Under the pieces are notes generated by a model. It ran no database searches. It was given only the letters and a program-made list of their open reading frames with translations, and was not told the DNA's origin. This document shows, piece after piece, positions 8,286-17,780 of a stretch of DNA of 64,000 bases (positions are counted from its first letter, which is position 1; the number at the start of each line of letters is the position of its first letter). The position numbers and the translations under genes were made by a program. Origin of the DNA: Ahrensia kielensis DSM 5890 (GTDB taxonomy: Bacteria > Pseudomonadota > Alphaproteobacteria > Rhizobiales > Rhizobiaceae); assembly GCF_000374465.1 (NCBI RefSeq), contig NZ_KB894533.1:1-64000 (forward strand), given 5' to 3'.

Positions 8286-11200
8286 GTGGCCATCAAAAAA
8301 ATTCTTGTTGCTAACCGCTCTGAAATCGCTATCCGCGTTTTTCGCGCAGCCAATGAACTTGGTATAAAAACGGTCGCAATCTGGGCAGAAGAAGACAAGC
8401 TGGCGCTGCATCGGTTTAAAGCCGATGAATCCTATCAGGTTGGCCGTGGCCCTCATTTAGAAAAAGATTTGGGGCCTATTGAAAGTTATCTTTCGATTGA
8501 GGAAATTTTGCGCGTTGCGCGCATTTCCGGTGCTGATGCAATCCACCCGGGCTATGGTCTTTTATCTGAAAGCCCTGAATTTGTGGATGCTTGCCAAGAA
8601 GCCGGCATTACATTTATCGGCCCTAAACCAGAAACCATGCGCTCCCTTGGCAATAAGGTTGCTGCGCGAAATCTTGCGATTTCTGCTGGTGTTCCAGTGG
8701 TGCCAGCAACAACACCGCTTCCCGATGACATGGAGGAAGTTAAAAAGATGGCCGCTGAGATCGGCTATCCGGTCATGCTTAAAGCATCATGGGGCGGCGG
8801 CGGCCGCGGCATGCGTGCGATCTTCTCTGAAGATGAAGTGATAAACGATGTTACCGAAGCAAAGCGCGAAGCACGTGCTGCTTTTGGTAAGGACGAAGTC
8901 TATTTTGAAAAACTAATTCAAAATGCCCGCCATGTGGAAGTTCAGATTTTAGGCGACACCCATGGCAATGCAGTCCACCTTTGGGAACGTGATTGTTCTA
9001 TTCAACGCCGAAACCAAAAAGTGGTTGAGCGTGCACCTGCACCTTATTTGTCGATGGAACAGCGCAAGGAAATTTCTGACTACGGTTTGAAAATTGCCAA
9101 TGCGACCCAGTATATCGGTGCTGGTACTGTCGAGTTCCTTATGGATAAAGACAGCGGCGAGTTTTACTTTATCGAAGTGAACCCGCGCGTTCAGGTTGAG
9201 CATACTGTGACAGAAGAAGTCACGGGCATCGACATTATTAAAGCGCAAATCCATATTCTTGAAGGACACGCGATCGGTACGCCTGAATCAGGTGTGCCTA
9301 AACAGGAAGATATTCGCCTTAACGGTCATGCGCTCCAGTGCCGTATTACAACGGAAGATCCTGAGCAGAATTTCATTCCTGATTATGGCCGTATTACAGC
9401 TTATCGCGGTGCAACGGGTTTTGGTATTCGCCTTGATGGTGGCACAGCCTATTCGGGCGCCGTTATCACGCGCTTCTATGATCCGCTTTTGGAAAAAGTA
9501 ACCGCATGGGCACCGACATCTGACGAAGTTATTGCCCGTATGGACCGCGCATTGCGTGAGTTCCGTATTCGCGGTGTTGCGACCAATTTGACCTTCCTTG
9601 AAGCGATTATTTCGCACCCGCTTTTCAAGTCGAATGAATATACAACGAAGTTTATCGACAATACGCCAGCGCTGTTCGAGCAGGTTAAACGACAGGACCG
9701 CGCGACAAAACTTTTGACTTATATTGCCGATGTTAGCGTCAATGGTCATCCTGAAACCAAAGGGCGTCCGCTACCAAAAGAAGATAGCGCAGCACCGGTT
9801 GTACCTTGGTTTGAAGGTAAACTGCCAGAAACAGGCACGAAATATAAGCTTGATGAACTTGGTCCTGTTGGGTTTGCTAAATGGCTGCGTGATCAAAAGC
9901 AGATCATGATTACCGATACGACGATGCGCGATGGCCATCAAAGCCTGCTTGCGACACGTGTGCGTACCCATGACATCGCTTCGATTGCGGGCACCTATGC
10001 GCGCGCTTTGCCAAATCTTTTGTCATTGGAATGTTGGGGCGGCGCGACGTTTGACGTGTCGATGCGCTTTTTGACGGAAGATCCGTGGGAACGCCTTGCG
10101 ATGGTGCGTGAGCAAGCGCCGAACATTTTGCTACAAATGTTGCTGCGCGGTGCCAATGGTGTTGGTTACACGAACTACCCTGACAATGTGGTCAAACAGT
10201 TTGTTCGCCAAGCGGCCGCTGGCGGTGTTGATCTGTTCCGTGTGTTCGACTGTCTTAACTGGGTCGACAATATGCGCGTGTCTATGGATGCGGTGATTGA
10301 AGAGAACAAGATTTGTGAAGCAACGCTTTGTTACACAGGCGATCTTCTTAATTCTGCCCGTCCAAAATATGATCTGAAATATTATGTTGGTCTTGCCAAG
10401 GAGCTGGAAGCGGCGGGCGCACATGTGTTGTGTGTGAAAGACATGGCAGGTTTGCTTAAACCTGCTGCTGCACGTCAGCTTTTCACAACATTGCGCAGTG
10501 AAACAGAATTGCCAATTCACTTCCACACGCATGACACATCCGGCATTGCTGCTGCGACAGTGTTGGCGGCTGTTGAATCGGGTGTTGATGCCGTTGATGC
10601 AGCGATGGACTCCTTTTCAGGCAACACTTCGCAGCCATGCCTTGGCTCCATTGTTGAGGCTTTGCGGGGCACTGAGCGCGATAGCGGTCTTGATGCAGAA
10701 TGGATTCGCAAAATCTCGTTCTATTGGGAAGCGGTGCGCAATCAGTATTCAGCGTTTGAAACGATCAGCCAAAGCCCTGCTTCTGAAGTCTACTTGCATG
10801 AAATGCCGGGTGGTCAGTTCACCAATTTGAAAGAGCAAGCACGTTCGCTCGGGTTGGAGACACGCTGGCACGAAGTTGCACGCGCCTATCATGATGCCAA
10901 CAATATGTTTGGCGATATTGTTAAAGTGACGCCGTCTTCCAAAGTTGTTGGTGATATGGCGTTGATGATGGTGAGCCAAGATTTGACGGTTGAAGACGTC
11001 AAAGATCCGGCGAAAGATATTGCGTTCCCAGATTCTGTTGTCTCCATGATGCGCGGTGATCTTGGCCAGTCGCCGGGCGGGTGGCCAGAGGACATTCAAA
11101 AGAAAGTGCTGAAAGGCGAAAAGGCCTATACAGATGTTCCAGGCTCGTTGCTTGAAGCTGCTGACCTTGATGCTATGCGCAGCGAGATTGAAACCAAGCT

Positions 11201-11750
11201 TGACCGCAAAATCAATGATTTCGAATTTGCATCTTACTTGATGTATCCGAAGGTCTTTACGGATTTTGCGCTTGCGCAAGAAAAATATGGTCCTGTTTCA
11301 CGCTTGCCAACGCCGGTTTATTTCTACGGGCTGGAGCAATCCGATGAAGTGTTTATCGAGATTGAAAAAGGTAAAACGCTTGTTGCGCGGTGTTTAGCTA
11401 TTGGCGAGACCGATGAAAAAGGCATGCGGACAGTGTTCTTTGAACTGAACGGTCAACCGCGCCGCATTAAAGTGCCAGATCGGGCCCATGGTGCAGAAGG
11501 TTCATTATCACGCCGCAAAGCTGAAGAAGGCAATGAAGCGCATGTTAGCGCCCCAATGCCGGGCGTTATTTCAACGCTTGCTGTCAGCGTTGGACAAGAT
11601 GTTACTGCTGGCGATGTGATCTGCTCTATCGAAGCGATGAAAATGGAAACTGCAATTCATATCGAACGCGATGGCAAGATTGCCGAAGTACTTATTAAAG
11701 CGGGCGATCAGATTGATGCAAAAGACTTGTTGGTTGTTTTGGAAAGCTAA
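8286..11750 (+). CDS. pyc: Pyruvate carboxylase
   Basis: This biotin enzyme makes oxaloacetate from pyruvate and bicarbonate, feeding the TCA cycle and gluconeogenesis. The 1154 residues match the single-chain family. Domains in order are biotin carboxylase (KKILVANRSEIAIRVFRA; ATP-grasp ASWGGGGRGMR), carboxyltransferase (DTTMRDGHQSLLATRVRT near 545, metal site HFHTHD), and C-terminal biotinyl domain with EAMKMET, the biotinylated Lys at about residue 1119. The start is the GTG at 8286 preceded by GAGGA. It is monocistronic, ending at a bidirectional terminator. Confidence 0.97.
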   Translation: MAIKKILVANRSEIAIRVFRAANELGIKTVAIWAEEDKLALHRFKADESYQVGRGPHLEKDLGPIESYLSIEEILRVARISGADAIHPGYGLLSESPEFVDACQEAGITFIGPKPETMRSLGNKVAARNLAISAGVPVVPATTPLPDDMEEVKKMAAEIGYPVMLKASWGGGGRGMRAIFSEDEVINDVTEAKREARAAFGKDEVYFEKLIQNARHVEVQILGDTHGNAVHLWERDCSIQRRNQKVVERAPAPYLSMEQRKEISDYGLKIANATQYIGAGTVEFLMDKDSGEFYFIEVNPRVQVEHTVTEEVTGIDIIKAQIHILEGHAIGTPESGVPKQEDIRLNGHALQCRITTEDPEQNFIPDYGRITAYRGATGFGIRLDGGTAYSGAVITRFYDPLLEKVTAWAPTSDEVIARMDRALREFRIRGVATNLTFLEAIISHPLFKSNEYTTKFIDNTPALFEQVKRQDRATKLLTYIADVSVNGHPETKGRPLPKEDSAAPVVPWFEGKLPETGTKYKLDELGPVGFAKWLRDQKQIMITDTTMRDGHQSLLATRVRTHDIASIAGTYARALPNLLSLECWGGATFDVSMRFLTEDPWERLAMVREQAPNILLQMLLRGANGVGYTNYPDNVVKQFVRQAAAGGVDLFRVFDCLNWVDNMRVSMDAVIEENKICEATLCYTGDLLNSARPKYDLKYYVGLAKELEAAGAHVLCVKDMAGLLKPAAARQLFTTLRSETELPIHFHTHDTSGIAAATVLAAVESGVDAVDAAMDSFSGNTSQPCLGSIVEALRGTERDSGLDAEWIRKISFYWEAVRNQYSAFETISQSPASEVYLHEMPGGQFTNLKEQARSLGLETRWHEVARAYHDANNMFGDIVKVTPSSKVVGDMALMMVSQDLTVEDVKDPAKDIAFPDSVVSMMRGDLGQSPGGWPEDIQKKVLKGEKAYTDVPGSLLEAADLDAMRSEIETKLDRKINDFEFASYLMYPKVFTDFALAQEKYGPVSRLPTPVYFYGLEQSDEVFIEIEKGKTLVARCLAIGETDEKGMRTVFFELNGQPRRIKVPDRAHGAEGSLSRRKAEEGNEAHVSAPMPGVISTLAVSVGQDVTAGDVICSIEAMKMETAIHIERDGKIAEVLIKAGDQIDAKDLLVVLES

Positions 11751-11768
11751 CGGGTTTGAATAAAATAT

Positions 11769-11796
11769 AAAGCGCGGCTTTGGTGAGCCGCGCTTT
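11769..11796. terminator. Bidirectional terminator between pyc and the DUF3309 gene
   Basis: AAAGCGCGGCT (11769-11779) and AGCCGCGCTTT (11786-11796) form a perfect 11-bp stem with loop TTGGTG. It lies between two convergent stop codons and can serve both strands, although the T-runs are short. Confidence 0.75.
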
Positions 11797-11807
11797 ATGC
11801 TGACTGG

Positions 11808-11957
11808 TTAAATATTTCCAGTGAGCGCTAGAATAACAACAATGATCAACAAGACGCCAACAATACCGATAGGGCCGTTACCGAAGCGTCCGCGCGCAGG
11901 TATGGCGCCGATGAGCAAAAGTACGAGTATGATGAGGAGGATTGTCGAAAGACCCAT
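11808..11957 (-). CDS. DUF3309 family membrane micro-protein (49 aa)
   Basis: This small gene reads MGLSTILLIILVLLLIGAIP, then a short basic glycine-rich turn (ARGRFGNGPIG), then a second hydrophobic stretch VGVLLIIVVILALTGNI. The two membrane helices joined by a GxxGxGP-type loop are the DUF3309 pattern common in proteobacteria, where the function is unknown. The ATG at 11955-11957 has AAAGGAATATATC upstream on the minus strand. It stands alone between convergent pyc and the divergent MFS gene. Confidence 0.85.
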   Translation of the reverse strand: MGLSTILLIILVLLLIGAIPARGRFGNGPIGIVGVLLIIVVILALTGNI

Positions 11958-12065
11958 GATATATTCCTTTTCAAATTATTTGATACCATAACGTCGAAAC
12001 TGCTATTCGGTTCCCTTTCTCTCCTGCCATGGGCTCTGTTGGAGCTTTTACAGAAGGTCTCAATT

Positions 12066-13289
12066 ATGAGCGAACATCAGGCCACGGCTTTCTCGCCATC
12101 AACGGCGGGCTCGTTATTTCATGCACGATGGGCCATTAATGCAGCGTTTTTTGCCAATGGTTTGATGATTGGTCATTGGGCGCCCAAAATTCCAGTTATG
12201 GTTGAGCGGCTGGGCATTTCTGAGGGCATGCTTGGACAATTAATTGTCGTCTTTGGCCTTGGCGCATTGTTTGCGCTTATTGTTGGTGCTTGGCTGGTTA
12301 CAAAATACGGTTCGGTTTTTGTTGTTCGCTGGACATGGCTTTTTCTGTCGATTTCTCTCATCTTGCTAACTCTTGTGCCGTCATTGTTCGGAACGGCTTT
12401 GGCGCTGTTATGGTTCGGCATGTTTTTGGGGGCAATGGACAATGCCATGAATGCCAATGGTGTGGCTGTTGAGGTTGCGCTTGATCGTCCAGTTATGTCT
12501 TCTTATCACGGGTTTTGGAGCCTTGGAGGTTTGGTTGGCGGCCTCAGCGGCGGGGCTATGATTGTTTGGTTTGGTGAAATGGGACATGCCTTGATTGTCA
12601 CCGGTATCGTTCTTGCGCTTATGTTTTATGCGTGGCCGCGCCTTATGTCTGATGCGAATATGGATTCTGATTTTGACGCGCAACAAGAGGCGGGCGCTCA
12701 GGCCAAAAAACGCAAAACAGGAATTCCGCGTTCTTTTGGTATTTATCTTTTGGGATTTGCCGCACTGCTTTCTTTTGCATCAGAAGGCACAATCATCGAT
12801 TGGAGTGCGCTGTATTTTCGAAAAGAGTTGGATGCACCTTTGATCGTCAGCGGCTATGCGGTTGCGGCATTTTCATTCACAATGGCGTTGATGCGCTTTT
12901 TGGGCGATGGCGTGCGTGCGCGGTTTGGTGATCGGCGCACTTTTATTGTGAGCGCAGCGATTTCATCGGTCGGGCTATTTTTTGGCGGCTATGCCGATAA
13001 TTTCTATCTGGCATGTTTTGGTTTTTTTGTTGCTGGTATAGGTATGGCGAATGTGGTGCCGGTATTGTTTTCTGCCGCTGGCAAATATCCCGGTATTCGA
13101 CCATCTGTCGGCATTGCCGTGGTGACGGCGCTTGGCTATGCGGGGCTTTTGTTTATTCCAGCATTAGTGGGTGTTGTTGCCGAATATTATTCTATTGGCA
13201 TTGTTTATGTTGGCTGGGCGATTATCGTTCTTGGCGTTGCGGCGCTTGGGTTTGTGCTGCCACATATAGACGGCAAAAAAACCAAATAA
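12066..13289 (+). CDS. MFS transporter (YbjJ-like)
   Basis: This 407-residue major facilitator protein has about 12 hydrophobic segments and a central cytoplasmic loop near residue 200 (DFDAQQEAGAQAKKRKTG). Residue features such as NGLMIGHWAPKIPVMVERLGIS and the dense Gly pattern GLGALFALIVGAWLVTKYGS are like those of YbjJ-type sugar or drug transporters. The substrate cannot be inferred. I use the ATG at 12066 (MSEHQATAF) rather than an in-frame TTG at 12039, since AGAAGG lies a suitable distance upstream. It is a single gene, ending at a terminator shared with the convergent peptidase. Confidence 0.85.
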   Translation: MSEHQATAFSPSTAGSLFHARWAINAAFFANGLMIGHWAPKIPVMVERLGISEGMLGQLIVVFGLGALFALIVGAWLVTKYGSVFVVRWTWLFLSISLILLTLVPSLFGTALALLWFGMFLGAMDNAMNANGVAVEVALDRPVMSSYHGFWSLGGLVGGLSGGAMIVWFGEMGHALIVTGIVLALMFYAWPRLMSDANMDSDFDAQQEAGAQAKKRKTGIPRSFGIYLLGFAALLSFASEGTIIDWSALYFRKELDAPLIVSGYAVAAFSFTMALMRFLGDGVRARFGDRRTFIVSAAISSVGLFFGGYADNFYLACFGFFVAGIGMANVVPVLFSAAGKYPGIRPSVGIAVVTALGYAGLLFIPALVGVVAEYYSIGIVYVGWAIIVLGVAALGFVLPHIDGKKTK

Positions 13290-13306
13290 ACCGCGCACAA
13301 ACAAGA

Positions 13307-13331
13307 AAGCCCGACATTGAGAGCCGGGCTT
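13307..13331. terminator. Terminator between MFS gene and M15 peptidase gene
   Basis: AAGCCCG (13307-13313) pairs with CGGGCTT (13325-13331) around an 11-base loop, with TATCATTTTT following on the plus strand. It serves the MFS gene and possibly the convergent gene. Confidence 0.65.
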
Positions 13332-13338
13332 ATCATTT

Positions 13339-13878
13339 TTACCAAGTACGCTTTGGGCCAATATCAATATGGTAGAAGCCTGATTTATAGCGCTTATAGC
13401 CGCCGACATTTTTGTTCTTACGCAAATATGACAAAAGGCCTTTGGTGCCCGCATGAACGCGAAAATCAACTGCCGCGCACCTTAGATGCCATGAACGTTT
13501 CTTGCCGCCAATTTTGCGGTTCTTTTTACTGCTGCGAACAGTCGAATTGACCGTGATTGGTCCGTATTTCGCAGCAACATTTTGCAAAACGCTTTTAAGC
13601 CGTGCTGGCACGCATTTTGATGGTGCGTTAAAATGGATGCGGCGACCTTTGGGCAGAGCGGCAAGTTGAACTGCGCTCATGTCGTCGAAAGGTGAAGGCT
13701 CGCGCAGTAAATGGCCGTGATCATGATCCATCAAGCCGTTTGTTAAAGCGTGCCAAGGGTTGCCATTGGTATTCAAAGCGCCAGATTGCGCGCTCGTTGC
13801 TGTGGTGACAGCGATGAACGTTAAAAAGAGAATAGCCAGTTTGTGACGTGTAAAATTAAGCGATTGCGTAAAGCGCAT
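13339..13878 (-). CDS. Exported M15-type peptidase, YcbK/DUF882-like
   Basis: This 179-residue protein has an N-terminal hydrophobic segment (residues ~12-30) that looks like a signal peptide or anchor. The C-terminal half carries the zinc-ligand pattern of the M15A/YcbK family: TVRSSKKNRKIGGKKRSWH, then AAVDFRV (the SxH...AxD motif), and GFYHIDIG (HxD) near the end. Such proteins act on peptidoglycan peptides or are non-catalytic relatives. The central region ~60-95 has no clear similarity. It is divergent from acs and has a separate terminator upstream of its start. Confidence 0.82.
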   Translation of the reverse strand: MRFTQSLNFTRHKLAILFLTFIAVTTATSAQSGALNTNGNPWHALTNGLMDHDHGHLLREPSPFDDMSAVQLAALPKGRRIHFNAPSKCVPARLKSVLQNVAAKYGPITVNSTVRSSKKNRKIGGKKRSWHLRCAAVDFRVHAGTKGLLSYLRKNKNVGGYKRYKSGFYHIDIGPKRTW

Positions 13879-13924
13879 ACATAAGACCTATAATTTATTC
13901 AAATGAGAGGCTTTTTAAAGAAAA

Positions 13925-13956
13925 GGAGGGCCGTGCAATTTAATGCACAACCCTCC
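13925..13956 (-). terminator. Orphan minus-strand terminator upstream of the M15 peptidase gene
   Basis: GGAGGG (13925-13930) with CCCTCC (13951-13956) and inner GTGCA (13933-13937) with TGCAC (13944-13948) form a strong hairpin. Read on the minus strand it is followed by TTTTCTTT. No gene lies upstream on the minus strand before acs, which runs the other way, so it must end an unannotated minus-strand transcript in 13957-14170 or act as a leader attenuator of the peptidase gene. Confidence 0.65.
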
Positions 13957-14170
13957 CAAGCCATTGCGCGGGGGTAAATGTCTCGTTACCAAGGGTCAAT
14001 TCAAGCTTAGTTACGTCCTGTCACATTAGATGTCTGGCATTTTAATAGTGTGGCAAGTGCAGTGGGAGCCGTTCGTCTAATTTACGAAGCATTGATGTTG
14101 TTTTATTTGTACTCAGTGGAGGCGCAGTTTTGCGTTAGAATACGGGCCAATGCCCTTGGAGGAGAATTCT

Positions 14171-16123
14171 ATGTCTGGTGAAGTTTACCGTGTTTTGCCT
14201 GCGGCCGAAAAACGCGCGAAAATCGATGATGAAAAATACCTAAAATGGTACAAGCAAAGTGTGAAAGACCCTGAGAAATTCTGGGCTAAGCACGGCAAGC
14301 GTATTGATTGGTTCAAGCCTTACACCAAGGTGAAGAATACGAGTTTTGAAGGCAATGTCTCAATCAAGTGGTTTGAGGACGGCGTCACGAACGTTGCTTA
14401 TAATTGCATTGACCGCCATTTGAAAAAACGCGGCAATCAAGTGGCGATCATCTGGGAAGGTGATAATCCTTATGATGATAAGAAGATCACCTATAATGAG
14501 CTTTATGAGCAGGTGTGCCGCCTTTCTAATGTGATGAAGAAAAACGGCGTCAAAAAAGGCGACCGCGTCACAATCTATATGCCGATGATTCCTGAAGCAG
14601 CTTATGCGATGCTTGCTTGCGCGCGTATTGGCGCGGTTCATTCAATTGTCTTTGGCGGCTTTTCTCCAGAAGCGCTGGCAGGGCGAATTGTCGGCTGTGA
14701 ATCCACATTTGTTATCACTGCGGATGAAGGGCTGCGCGGCGGCAAGACAATCCCGCTTAAAGCCAATGCTGACAAAGCGGTTGCGATTGCATCCAAGGGC
14801 GGCGTGGACGTGAAGACCACATTGGTTGTTCGCCGCACCGCAGCTAAAATCGATTGGAATGAAGATCGTGATGTTTGGTATCACGAGGCTGTTGCTGCGG
14901 CACGCCCTGAATGTGAACCAGCTAAAATGAAGGCTGAAGATCCGCTTTTCATTCTTTATACATCCGGTTCAACAGGCCAGCCTAAAGGTGTTCTTCACAC
15001 CACAGGCGGCTATCTTGTTTACGCATCGATGACACATGAATATGTGTTCGATTATCATGATGGCGATATCTATTGGTGTACAGCAGATGTTGGCTGGGTA
15101 ACGGGCCACTCTTATATTGTCTACGGACCGCTGGCTAATGGTGCGACAACCTTGATGTTTGAAGGTGTGCCGAATTATCCGTCGCCATCGCGCTTCTGGG
15201 ATGTTTGCGACAAGCATAATGTCAATATTTTCTATACCGCACCAACGGCGATCCGCGCCTTGATGGGTGCTGGTGATGAGCATGTAAATAAGGCTTCACT
15301 TAAATCGCTACGCACACTTGGTTCTGTTGGCGAGCCGATAAATCCTGAAGCGTGGGAATGGTATTATAAGACCGTTGGCAAAGGTAAATCACCGATTGTC
15401 GATACATGGTGGCAGACAGAAACTGGCGGTATTATGATCTCGCCATTACCGGGTGCAACGGCCTTAAAACCGGGCTCTGCAACACGCCCATTCTTTGGGG
15501 TTCAGCCGCAATTGGTTGATAATGAAGGCGGGGTCTTGGACGGTGCTATTGAGGGTAATCTTTGTATTACGGACTCATGGCCTGGCCAAATGCGCAGTGT
15601 TTATGGGGATCATGAGCGCTTTATCCAGACTTATTTCTCCACCTATAAGGGTAAGTATTTTACGGGAGATGGCTGCCGACGTGACGAAGACGGCTATTAC
15701 TGGATTACAGGGCGCGTTGATGACGTAATCAATGTTTCTGGACACCGGATGGGCACGGCCGAAGTTGAGTCAGCGCTTGTCGCGCATAAGAAAGTTTCAG
15801 AAGCGGCGGTTGTTGGCTACCCGCATGATGTCAAAGGACAAGGCATTTATTGCTATGTGACTTTGATGGAGGGCGAGGAAGGCGATGATGCTTTGCGCAA
15901 AGAGCTTGTTGCGCATGTGCGATCAGATATTGGCCCTATCGCGTCACCTGATAAAATACAGTTTGCACCGGGATTGCCAAAAACACGTTCTGGCAAAATC
16001 ATGCGCCGTATTTTGCGCAAAATCGCGGAAGATGATTTCGGCTCGCTTGGCGATACGTCAACGCTGGCTGATCCAGCGGTTGTTGATGATTTGATTGCAA
16101 ACCGCCAAAACAAAAAAGCTTAA
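14171..16123 (+). CDS. acsA: Acetyl-CoA synthetase
   Basis: This AMP-forming enzyme activates acetate to acetyl-CoA. The 650-residue length matches the family. Visible motifs are the P-loop [18 protein letters not shown] near 262, WWQTETGG, the hinge [18 protein letters not shown], and [11 protein letters not shown], where Lys ~609 is the site acetylated by Pat-type enzymes in Salmonella. The ATG at 14171 has GGAGGAG at 14158-14164; an in-frame ATG at 14150 is less likely. It is monocistronic with a terminator at 16147-16176. Confidence 0.97.
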   Translation: MSGEVYRVLPAAEKRAKIDDEKYLKWYKQSVKDPEKFWAKHGKRIDWFKPYTKVKNTSFEGNVSIKWFEDGVTNVAYNCIDRHLKKRGNQVAIIWEGDNPYDDKKITYNELYEQVCRLSNVMKKNGVKKGDRVTIYMPMIPEAAYAMLACARIGAVHSIVFGGFSPEALAGRIVGCESTFVITADEGLRGGKTIPLKANADKAVAIASKGGVDVKTTLVVRRTAAKIDWNEDRDVWYHEAVAAARPECEPAKMKAEDPLFILYTSGSTGQPKGVLHTTGGYLVYASMTHEYVFDYHDGDIYWCTADVGWVTGHSYIVYGPLANGATTLMFEGVPNYPSPSRFWDVCDKHNVNIFYTAPTAIRALMGAGDEHVNKASLKSLRTLGSVGEPINPEAWEWYYKTVGKGKSPIVDTWWQTETGGIMISPLPGATALKPGSATRPFFGVQPQLVDNEGGVLDGAIEGNLCITDSWPGQMRSVYGDHERFIQTYFSTYKGKYFTGDGCRRDEDGYYWITGRVDDVINVSGHRMGTAEVESALVAHKKVSEAAVVGYPHDVKGQGIYCYVTLMEGEEGDDALRKELVAHVRSDIGPIASPDKIQFAPGLPKTRSGKIMRRILRKIAEDDFGSLGDTSTLADPAVVDDLIANRQNKKA

Positions 16124-16146
16124 GGCTTTAGTTCTGAAATTGATTA

Positions 16147-16176
16147 AGCGCTGCATGTTTAATGCGGCGCTTTTTT
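16147..16176 (+). terminator. Terminator of acsA
   Basis: AGCGCTGCAT (16147-16156) pairs with ATGCGGCGCT (16162-16171), with one mismatch, followed by six T. It closes the acsA message and so isolates the 16293-16358 ORF from it. Confidence 0.82.
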
Positions 16177-16228
16177 CATTTTGGATCAAGTGGGATGGCG
16201 TCTTAACCTGCCTATTGAAGATTACCCC

Positions 16229-16257
16229 TTGGCAAAATGAATTTGCTGCCCCATCTT
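16229..16257 (+). promoter_or_regulatory. Candidate promoter of the 21-codon ORF unit
   Basis: TTGGCA (16229-16234) is followed after 17 bases by CATCTT (16252-16257). This would start a transcript near 16264, about 30 bases before the ORF. The -10 element is weak, so this is a tentative call. Confidence 0.3.
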
Positions 16258-16292
16258 TTACTTGTGTTTAACAAATGAAAGGGGGTGATCCG

Positions 16293-16358
16293 ATGATCAG
16301 TAGTTCCAATAAGACGGCTCGGTTTATGCGGATTTTTGCCTCTTGGAGCAGCCTCTAA
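16293..16358 (+). CDS. 21-residue ORF with strong ribosome binding site, unknown
   Basis: An ATG at 16293 preceded by GGGGGTGAT (16281-16289) opens a 21-codon frame whose peptide ends MRIFASWSSL. It lies in its own transcription unit: the acsA terminator is upstream and a strong terminator (16425-16450) lies 67 bases past its stop. The only genes nearby point away or are convergent, so it is not an evident leader of a structural gene. The peptide has a short amphipathic, Trp-containing end and no signal peptide. It could be a translated small protein, or the coding part of a dual-function small RNA. I do not recognise a characterised family. Confidence 0.5.
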   Translation: MISSSNKTARFMRIFASWSSL

Positions 16359-16424
16359 GAGTTTGAATGTCTGACGCCGGAAGCGCTTAGCTTTGGTTGA
16401 AACCGACCGGTAGAAGGAATTGCG

Positions 16425-16450
16425 GGGCCGCTCTTTGAGCGGCCCTTTTT
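16425..16450 (+). terminator. Rho-independent terminator after the 21-codon ORF
   Basis: GGGCCGCT (16425-16432) pairs with AGCGGCCC (16438-16445) around loop CTTTG, followed by TTTTTC. This is a textbook plus-strand terminator, with the convergent TadG-like gene ending only a few bases beyond. Confidence 0.88.
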
Positions 16451-16454
16451 CTAT

Positions 16455-17780
16455 TTAGCCTACAAGGCGCAGACCTTTAATGCTTTCAGCAATTGCTTGG
16501 AACGCTTTTTTGAGCTCTTCACCGCTTGAGGCATCAAAGAAGAACTGGTTCGTCTCTGTGTCTGGTGAGGCACATTTTGCCATTAGCTTGCTGGCATCGT
16601 CTCCACCCGCAAAGTTGATTGTGAAGACTTTAATATCGTTATCTTTAATGTTGGTGCATAGGTTTTCTGCATATGTATTCGACTTCGTTTTGCCGTCTCC
16701 GTAACCATCGGAAAGAAACGTATTAAATTTGCCGTCGGTCATAATGACCGCAAACTTTTTAGTTTCTTTATCTGATGGCAGGGCAGCTTTTGATTCTGTT
16801 GGCCAAGCTGTATTCCATTTAGACGACAGCATATATTGTGTCCAAGCGATGCCTAAATGGCCTGCGGTGCTTCCTTCAGTCCCAAGGTTTTTGATTGTTG
16901 AAGTCAGCTTAGCTGTATCGTTCGTCAAAGGTACAATTTCGCTACTTGGGCAATAATAACTTCCCAGTTTTTTGTTGAACCCTGTGACGCGGTTTGCCCC
17001 ACTGGAAAACGCATCTGTATAACGTTGAGAATTGGTGCGTTCGATAACGCATCCCTTTGTCTTGCCATATATCCCAATTTTAGACTTGATAGAGAAGATG
17101 TTCACTGAGGCTGAATAGGGCACAAGGCCAATGCGGACACGTTTGCCTGCCTCCACATCAGGAATCAGGGTGTTAACTGCGGCACTGGCGGCCTCTATGA
17201 GGGCTTCCATGCGCGTTTCACCTGTGGTCTTATTGATAACGGAAGCCATTGAGCCGGTAACATCCAACGCCATCGCGATTTCAATTTTATCATCATTATA
17301 TCTTGCTGCAGAAGCTGAGCTCACTTCCACTGTTTGATAACCCGCTACCGCTGTTAACGTCATCGGTAGCTTGATATGCGCATCAACCTTAACTGTCTTT
17401 GTGACGTCATCAATGCTGATATTATCGATTTTAACTTCGGCATTGCTAAAGCTCGCCGGATTTATGTTTGAGTATAGGAAGTTGCCGATGGCTTCTTCAG
17501 CGTCTTCTTTTGCAATTTTTCCCGTCGTTATATCGCGGGTTGTCGCAAGCACGGCGGCGTCCATTGCATTGTCCAATTTGGACTTGGCTGAATAAAGCCG
17601 TGCGCCATCCACGGCTATACCGCCGGCTAAAACCAGAGCGACGGAGGTAATTGCGAAGATAATGGCAAACTGGCCCTGCGTATCTTTGTGAAAGCAGGAC
17701 GCTGTTTTAAAAAGCTTTTTGTTCAATCTTGATATAATCGACACGGCAATTTCCCTACACAACTGATTTTTGCATGGCAT
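16455..17780 (-). CDS. TadE/TadG-like protein with von Willebrand factor A domain
   Basis: This 441-residue protein has the Flp-pilus TadG layout. A short basic N-terminus, a hydrophobic segment at ~37-58 (GQFAIIFAITSVALVLAGGIAVDGARLYSAK contains the TadE/G signature), a pilin-like linker, and a vWA domain beginning at EIAMALDVTGSM, where DVTGS forms the metal-binding MIDAS. VIMTDGKFNTF marks a later conserved strand. It is probably anchored in the inner membrane with the vWA domain outside. A GTG at 17742-17744 is an alternative start with GGGA upstream. No other tad/cpa gene is nearby, so its role in pilus assembly is unproven. Confidence 0.85.
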   Translation of the reverse strand: MPCKNQLCREIAVSIISRLNKKLFKTASCFHKDTQGQFAIIFAITSVALVLAGGIAVDGARLYSAKSKLDNAMDAAVLATTRDITTGKIAKEDAEEAIGNFLYSNINPASFSNAEVKIDNISIDDVTKTVKVDAHIKLPMTLTAVAGYQTVEVSSASAARYNDDKIEIAMALDVTGSMASVINKTTGETRMEALIEAASAAVNTLIPDVEAGKRVRIGLVPYSASVNIFSIKSKIGIYGKTKGCVIERTNSQRYTDAFSSGANRVTGFNKKLGSYYCPSSEIVPLTNDTAKLTSTIKNLGTEGSTAGHLGIAWTQYMLSSKWNTAWPTESKAALPSDKETKKFAVIMTDGKFNTFLSDGYGDGKTKSNTYAENLCTNIKDNDIKVFTINFAGGDDASKLMAKCASPDTETNQFFFDASSGEELKKAFQAIAESIKGLRLVG

